Source of the DNA: Poindextera sp036272595
Lineage (GTDB): Bacteria > Pseudomonadota > Alphaproteobacteria > Caulobacterales > Caulobacteraceae
Reading direction: 5' to 3'
NCBI GenBank assembly: GCA_036272595.1
Contig: DATAYM010000036.1
Location: forward strand, 52,374-116,373
DNA: 64,000 nucleotides
Each line of letters begins with the position of its first letter. Position 1 is the first letter of the stretch. Positions 59,985-64,000 of the stretch are shown here, in pieces. Both the position numbers and the translations under genes were made by a program. The notes below the pieces were generated by a model. It worked only from the letters and a program-made list of their open reading frames with translations, was not told the origin of the DNA and ran no database searches.

Positions 59985-60947
59985 ATGGAACTTCCCGAGT
60001 TCGCCATCGAGGCGCGCGGTCTGGTCAAGACCTACGCCAAGACCAAGACCACCCCGGCCAAGCTGGCCCTGAACGGCATCGACCTGCAGATTCCGCGCGG
60101 CTCCATCTTCGGCCTGCTGGGCCCCAACGGCGCGGGGAAATCCACCTTCATCAACATCCTGGCCGGGCTGGTGCGCAAGAGCGGCGGCCATGTGGCCATC
60201 TGGGGCCGCGACATCGACCAGCGGCCGCGCGACGCCCGCGCCTGCATCGGCGTGGTCGCCCAGGAGATCGCCGCCGACGTCTTCTTCACCCCGCGCGAAT
60301 CGCTGGAGGTGCAGGCCGGCCTCTACGGCGTACCGAAGCGCGAGCGGCGCACGGACGAGCTGCTGGGCGCCGTCGGGCTCGGCGAGCAGGCCGAGGCCTA
60401 TGTGCGCCAGCTCTCCGGCGGCATGAAGCGGCGGCTGATGGTGGCCAAGGCCATGGTGCACAACCCGCCGGTGCTGATCCTCGACGAGCCCACCGCCGGC
60501 GTCGACGTCGAGCTGCGCCGCCAGCTCTGGGCCTATGTGGTGGGGCTGAACCGGCTGGGCGTCACCATCGTCCTGACCACCCACTATCTGCAGGAGGCCG
60601 AGGAGCTCTGCGACACGATCGCCATCATCAACCGCGGCGAGGTGGTGGCCTGCGAGCCGACCAGCCAGCTCCTGCGGCGGATCGACACCCGCACCGTGGT
60701 GATCACCCCGCAGGAGCCGCTCGGCCTGGTCCCCGAACTCGGCCGCTTCGAAGCGCGCCTGCGCGCCGGCGGCGAGCTGGCGGTCACCTTCAAGAGCGGC
60801 GAGGCGGGGGTGGAAGAGGTGCTGACCGCCGTGCGCGGCGCCGGGGTGATCATCAAGGACCTGGCCACCGAGAACCCGGACCTGGAGGACGTCTTCATCG
60901 CCCTCACCTACGGCGCGCCGGCGGCCGCGGCCCGCGTCCCGGCCTGA
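59985..60947 (+). CDS. ABC transporter ATP-binding protein (ABC-2 type)
   Basis: A 320-residue ATPase with Walker A GPNGAGKST, signature LSGGMKRRLM, Walker B VLILDEPTAGVD and H-loop TTHYLQEAEELCD. This is the DrrA/CcmA-like export group. A C-terminal extension of about 80 residues is present. An upstream ATG at 59934 would add 17 residues. No permease gene is adjacent: the next gene is a tRNA, so the membrane partner is elsewhere or missing. Confidence 0.87.
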   Translation: MELPEFAIEARGLVKTYAKTKTTPAKLALNGIDLQIPRGSIFGLLGPNGAGKSTFINILAGLVRKSGGHVAIWGRDIDQRPRDARACIGVVAQEIAADVFFTPRESLEVQAGLYGVPKRERRTDELLGAVGLGEQAEAYVRQLSGGMKRRLMVAKAMVHNPPVLILDEPTAGVDVELRRQLWAYVVGLNRLGVTIVLTTHYLQEAEELCDTIAIINRGEVVACEPTSQLLRRIDTRTVVITPQEPLGLVPELGRFEARLRAGGELAVTFKSGEAGVEEVLTAVRGAGVIIKDLATENPDLEDVFIALTYGAPAAAARVPA

Positions 60948-61030
60948 GATGCGGCGCGTGGTTTGCGCCGCCCGTCCCTTTCGGCTAGGTATCGCCTCCC
61001 CTGAAGGCGACCGCCCGTTCGGCCGTCCAG

Positions 61031-61107
61031 GCGCCCGTAGCTCAGCTGGATAGAGCGTTGCCCTCCGAAGGCAGAGGTCACAGGTTCGAATCCTGTCGGG
61101 CGCGCCA
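61031..61107 (+). tRNA. tRNA-Arg, anticodon CCG
   Basis: A 77-base cloverleaf with the 3' CCA encoded. The acceptor stem is GCGCCCG/CGGGCGC, the D arm holds AGCTCAGCTGGATAGAGC, the anticodon loop is CTCCGAA, and the T arm has GGTTCGAATCC. The anticodon CCG reads CGG arginine codons. Confidence 0.97.
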
Positions 61108-61147
61108 GTTTCCTCATCGCGCCATCAGCTCGACCTTCTGTCCGTAG

Positions 61148-61645
61148 ATGGACGCCAAACCCGCCAGAACCTGCGGCGCCTGCAGTCAGTGCTGCAAGGT
61201 CATGGGGATCGACGAGTTGGCCAAGCCGGCTGGGGTCTGGTGTTCGCATCGGGTCGCCGGCGCCGGATGCGACATCCATGGCCGGCATCCCGCGTCCTGC
61301 CGGGCCTTCGCCTGTCAGTGGCTGATCGATCCGGCCATGCCGCCGCGGCTGCGGCCGGACCGGACCCGGGTGGTGCTGGTCGCCGAGGGCGAGCCGGCGC
61401 GGCTGGTGGCCTATTGCGATCCGGCCAATCCGCTCGCCTGGCGGCGCGAGCCGGTCTATTCGCTGCTGAAGACCCAGGCCAGGGCGGCGGCGCGGAGCGT
61501 CATCGCCAGGGCCGGCGCGCGGCTGTGGCTGATCGCGGCGGACGAGGACGTGGACCTTGGCGAGGTCGATCCGCGCTCGGCCTTCCGGGTCGAACGGGAC
61601 GGCCAGGGACGCCTGCGGGTGACGCCCCTGCCGCCCGCCCCTTGA
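61148..61645 (+). CDS. YkgJ-like cysteine-cluster protein
   Basis: A 165-residue protein starting TCGACSQCCKVMGI, with further cysteines in WCSHRVAGAGCDIH and CRAFACQWL. This is the zinc- or iron-chelating cluster of the YkgJ family. The C-terminal half has no cysteines in a metal pattern and no membrane span. The function is unknown. It is 40 bases after the tRNA gene. Confidence 0.8.
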   Translation: MDAKPARTCGACSQCCKVMGIDELAKPAGVWCSHRVAGAGCDIHGRHPASCRAFACQWLIDPAMPPRLRPDRTRVVLVAEGEPARLVAYCDPANPLAWRREPVYSLLKTQARAAARSVIARAGARLWLIAADEDVDLGEVDPRSAFRVERDGQGRLRVTPLPPAP

Positions 61646-61745
61646 GGCAAAAAGCGACGCCGGCCTATTCGCCACGGCCGATCGATTTGAATCTGTCGCA
61701 ATTCACGGCCTTATAGAGAGCCGCACTCTTCGGGGGATCCAGCCC

Positions 61746-62261
61746 ATGGCGCACAGCCTGACGCACGAACTGCATGAAGCCGAGCAACGCTTGCTGGCCG
61801 AATTGCGCCATCTGCGCAAAGGGCTGCGCGCGTCGAAGGCCGACCGGCCCGAAGACGAGCTGACCATGGGCCAGAAGATCGCCGACCAAGTGGCCGCGAC
61901 CATGGGCTCGTGGCCCTTCATCATCATCCAGAGCCTGCTCCTGGGCGTCTGGATCGTGCTGAACGTCACCGCCTTCGTTCAGAAATGGGACCCCTATCCG
62001 TTCATCCTGCTCAACCTGGCCCTGTCGTTCCAGGCCGCCTACGCCGCGCCGTTCATCATGATGGCGCAGAACCGTCAGCAGGACATCGATCGGAAAGAGG
62101 CCCAGAACGACTACCGCATCAACGTCAAGGCGGAGCTGGAGATCGAGCTGCTGCACGAGAAGATCGACGCTCTGCGCGAGAAGGAAGTCCTGACCCTGAC
62201 CCAGGCGGTCAGCGACCTGACGGCGCTGCTGAAGAACCAGAGCGCGACGGCGAACCCCTAG
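61746..62261 (+). CDS. DUF1003 membrane protein
   Basis: A 171-residue protein with an N-terminal helix and two membrane spans (WPFIIIQSLLLGVWIVLNV and FILLNLALSFQAAYAAPFIM) joined by a short loop. QNRQQDIDRKEAQNDYRINV, a DUF1003 hallmark, and a coiled-coil-like tail follow. The function is not established. It precedes dgoK by 14 bases. Confidence 0.87.
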   Translation: MAHSLTHELHEAEQRLLAELRHLRKGLRASKADRPEDELTMGQKIADQVAATMGSWPFIIIQSLLLGVWIVLNVTAFVQKWDPYPFILLNLALSFQAAYAAPFIMMAQNRQQDIDRKEAQNDYRINVKAELEIELLHEKIDALREKEVLTLTQAVSDLTALLKNQSATANP

Positions 62262-62275
62262 GCGGCGGCCGGCCG

Positions 62276-63196
62276 ATGGGCGCGTTTCTGGCCTGCGACT
62301 GGGGCGGCACCAACCTGCGCGCCTGGGTGGTGGGCGAGGCCGGCGAGGTGCTGGACCGGCGCGACTTCCCGTTCGGCATTTCGCGGCTGCGGCCCGGCGA
62401 GGCGCCGGAGCGGTTCCGTATCGACGTGCGCCCCGCCCTCGCTGCCGAGCACCTGCCGGCCGTCCTATGCGGCATGGTCGGCTCCAACCTCGGCTGGCAG
62501 GCGGTTCCATACCTCGACGCCCCCCTGAAGCTGGACGCTCTGGCCCACCATCTCTGCCAGGTGCAGGACGGCGAAGCGCCGGTCTGGATCGTTCCCGGCG
62601 TGCGCGGACGAGGCCTGACCGCGGCGCCGGACTTCATGCGCGGCGAGGAGACCCAGCTGCTGGGCTGGCTGCGGACCGAAGCCGGGCGCGGCCGCCAGGC
62701 CGTCTGCCTTCCCGGAACCCACGCCAAATGGGTGGTGCTGGAGGACGGGGCGCTGGTCGGCCTGACCACCTTCATGACCGGCGAGCTGTTCGCGGTGCTG
62801 TCGCGGCACAGCGTACTGCGCAGCGAGGCGGCGGCGAGCGACGAGGCCGCCTTCGACGCCGGCCTGGCCGCGGCCGGCGACGGCGGCGCCCTGGCCGCGC
62901 GGATCTTCAGCACCCGGGCGCGGGTGGTGGCGGCGGGCGAGCCGGCGGAAAGCACGGCCTCCTACCTGTCCGGCCTCTTGATCGGCGCGGAGATCGCCGC
63001 CGCGCCCGGCCTGGCCGGCCTCGGGCCCGACGAGCCGGTGGTCCTGCTCGGCGACCCGGGGCTTTGCCGCTGGTACGCCCGCGGCCTGACCCGCGCCGGA
63101 CGGCCGTTCGAGAGCTTCGACGGCGACCGCGCCGTCCTGGCCGGCCTGATCGCCCTGTGGCGCGGGGTCGGCCGCCCGGAGGCGCCGCGGGCTTGA
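62276..63196 (+). CDS. dgoK: 2-dehydro-3-deoxygalactonokinase
   Basis: A 306-residue kinase of the D-galactonate pathway that phosphorylates 2-dehydro-3-deoxygalactonate. The phosphate motif CDWGGTNLRAW at the start, GMVGSNLGWQ, VPGVRGRG, CLPGTHAKWV and FMTGELFAVL are conserved. The rest of the De Ley-Doudoroff-type pathway (aldolase, dehydratase) is not in the window. The upstream DUF1003 gene is close, but a functional link is unlikely. Confidence 0.88.
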   Translation: MGAFLACDWGGTNLRAWVVGEAGEVLDRRDFPFGISRLRPGEAPERFRIDVRPALAAEHLPAVLCGMVGSNLGWQAVPYLDAPLKLDALAHHLCQVQDGEAPVWIVPGVRGRGLTAAPDFMRGEETQLLGWLRTEAGRGRQAVCLPGTHAKWVVLEDGALVGLTTFMTGELFAVLSRHSVLRSEAAASDEAAFDAGLAAAGDGGALAARIFSTRARVVAAGEPAESTASYLSGLLIGAEIAAAPGLAGLGPDEPVVLLGDPGLCRWYARGLTRAGRPFESFDGDRAVLAGLIALWRGVGRPEAPRA

Positions 63197-63257
63197 ACGG
63201 CCCGGGCCGTGAACTAGACTTTCCGGCCGCAAGGGGCCTTCGGGCTGGAGGGTGTGG

Positions 63258-63434
63258 ATGAAGAGGCGATTGATCCTGGCGCTGGCCGCCGCGCTGCTGG
63301 TTTGCGGCTGCGGATCGGTCAATTGCAACGGCGCGGCCAACGACAGCGCCGCGGCCGGCGAATGCGGCTTGCACACGACGTTTTTCGCCGCGCGGACGGC
63401 CGATCAGCCGGCGGCGGCGTTGAGGAAATCTTAA
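63258..63434 (+). CDS. Small lipoprotein
   Basis: A 58-residue protein with a basic start, a hydrophobic stretch and a lipobox-like VCGC near residue 19. The short mature part has three more cysteines. GGAGG lies 6 bases before the ATG. No family was recognised. A 5-bp stem with a GAAA loop and a T-rich tail (63446-63467) follows the stop. Confidence 0.5.
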   Translation: MKRRLILALAAALLVCGCGSVNCNGAANDSAAAGECGLHTTFFAARTADQPAAALRKS

Positions 63435-63445
63435 CCAAATCGACC

Positions 63446-63467
63446 CGCCGGAAACGGCGTTTCGTTT
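63446..63467 (+). terminator. Possible intrinsic terminator
   Basis: CGCCG, a GAAA loop and CGGCG, then TTTCGTTT. The stem is only 5 bp but the loop is stable. It lies 12 bases after the small lipoprotein gene and isolates it from the flagellin gene. Confidence 0.5.
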
Positions 63468-63511
63468 ACCTTCTTCTTTGAGGGCCCGCGGACGGCCGAG
63501 GCGGCCGCCAA

Positions 63512-63528
63512 CCGGCAGAAATTGCCGG
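63512..63528. promoter_or_regulatory. ftr-like palindrome (possible FlbD site)
   Basis: CCGGCA, five bases, TGCCGG. It resembles the ftr enhancer elements bound by the sigma-54 activator FlbD before late flagellar genes in Caulobacter. It is 128 bases upstream of the sigma-54 promoter at 63656, a usual enhancer distance. Confidence 0.55.
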
Positions 63529-63655
63529 GCGCGCTAGGCAGATTCCGCCCGGAGCCCTGGGGCGGCGCCCAAAATTGCCCAGTCCGGCGGGCCGGGCACG
63601 CGCCTTATCGCCGTCATTTCAAGGCGTCCAAGCCGCCCGTTCGGCCCCCTCCGCA

Positions 63656-63670
63656 TGGCGCGGCGCTTGC
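63656..63670 (+). promoter_or_regulatory. Sigma-54 promoter of the flagellin gene
   Basis: TGGCGCG, four bases, TTGC: the -24 GG and -12 GC are 10 bases apart, as sigma-54 requires. It lies 71 bases before the flagellin ATG, so transcription would begin about 60 bases upstream of the start codon. Confidence 0.75.
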
Positions 63671-63741
63671 GTGCCGTAGCGATCGGGCAAAACGCCCCCG
63701 GCCGTCAAAATGACGCCGGACACCTGAAAAAGGACCCTGTC

Positions 63742-64000
63742 ATGTCGCTAAGCGTTAACACCAATCCCGGCGCCCTGATCGCGCTGCAGAACCTGACGAG
63801 CACGGCCACCCAGCTGGCTCAAACCCAGAATGAAGTCTCCACCGGCCTCGCGGTTTCCGCGCCGCAGGACAATGGCGCGGTCTGGGCCATCGCCCAGAAC
63901 GAACGCGGCACTTCCGGTTCGCTGGACGCGGTCATCCAGTCGCTGCAACGGGGCCAGTCGACCATCCAGGTCGCCACCTCCGCCGGCACCAGCGTCTCCA
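63742..64000 (+). CDS. Flagellin, 3' end cut by window
   Basis: The 86 visible residues start SLSVNTNPGALIALQNLTST and continue with STGLAVSAPQDNGAVWAIAQ and an Ile/Val-heptad helix (SLDAVIQSLQRGQSTIQVA). This is the D0/D1 region of bacterial flagellin. Such subunits are exported and assembled into the filament, and Caulobacter species carry several. AAGGA lies 10 bases before the ATG. The sigma-54 promoter and ftr-like site upstream fit late-class flagellar control. Confidence 0.95.
   Translation, partial: MSLSVNTNPGALIALQNLTSTATQLAQTQNEVSTGLAVSAPQDNGAVWAIAQNERGTSGSLDAVIQSLQRGQSTIQVATSAGTSVS

Overview
The window is 64 kb of GC-rich chromosome with densely packed genes, many overlapping by 4 bp. 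It looks like an alphaproteobacterium of the Caulobacterales, probably Caulobacter/Phenylobacterium-like. The evidence is a BamF-like DUF3035 lipoprotein, HWE-type kinases, EcfG-type stress promoters, a CHCC zinc-finger protein next to polA, and a Caulobacter-style flagellin behind a sigma-54 promoter. The genus is inferred from gene content alone. No rRNA, CRISPR array, prophage or transposase was found.

0-16.5 kb: housekeeping and small metabolic genes. These are a truncated O-methyltransferase, VOC and SDR proteins, a Rieske oxygenase, a secreted S9 peptidase, rsmD, a YjhX-family protein, an LCM-type methyltransferase, mutL, a TraB/GumN-like protein, a BamF-like lipoprotein, the lspA-ileS pair, an esterase, and a TetR regulator with an overlapping unknown gene. 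16.7-25.7 kb: acyl-CoA dehydrogenase, hotdog-like protein, a cobalamin riboswitch with its BtuB-type receptor, a methyltransferase, an MHYT-domain hybrid histidine kinase and an unusual aldo/keto reductase.

25.7-34.2 kb is a molybdenum-cofactor island: xdhC, moeA, moaC, moaB, moaE, moaD, moaA, mocA and a two-subunit molybdenum hydroxylase (IorB/IorA type). Cofactor synthesis, cytidylylation, insertion chaperone and client enzyme sit together. A CysG-like siroheme protein with a cut-down C-terminus follows.

35-38.6 kb is a general-stress neighbourhood: DUF4142 lipoprotein, HWE kinase fused to a receiver, a DUF883-like and a holin-like membrane protein, and DUF1328, with two good EcfG-type promoters. 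38.6-48.3 kb holds DUF488, a hydrolase, a Fur/Zur regulator, a polyamine pair (deoxyhypusine-synthase-like plus ornithine-decarboxylase-like), a PhnCDE-type transporter, and a glycosyltransferase/metallophosphoesterase pair.

48.3-64 kb: acyl-CoA dehydrogenase, DHA2 exporter, DAHP synthase, TauD-like dioxygenase, D-aminoacylase-like amidohydrolase, polA, a Tag-like glycosylase, a CHCC zinc protein, an ABC ATPase, tRNA-Arg(CCG), a cysteine-cluster protein, DUF1003, dgoK, a small lipoprotein and the start of a flagellin gene. The most striking regulatory find is upstream of the DAHP synthase: a 27-codon leader peptide containing FYFWYFGY, followed by an intrinsic terminator. This is a textbook-shaped aromatic amino acid attenuator that ordinary gene calling would miss. 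Several dispersed hairpin repeats lie between genes, and one has been absorbed into the 3' end of the DAHP synthase gene.
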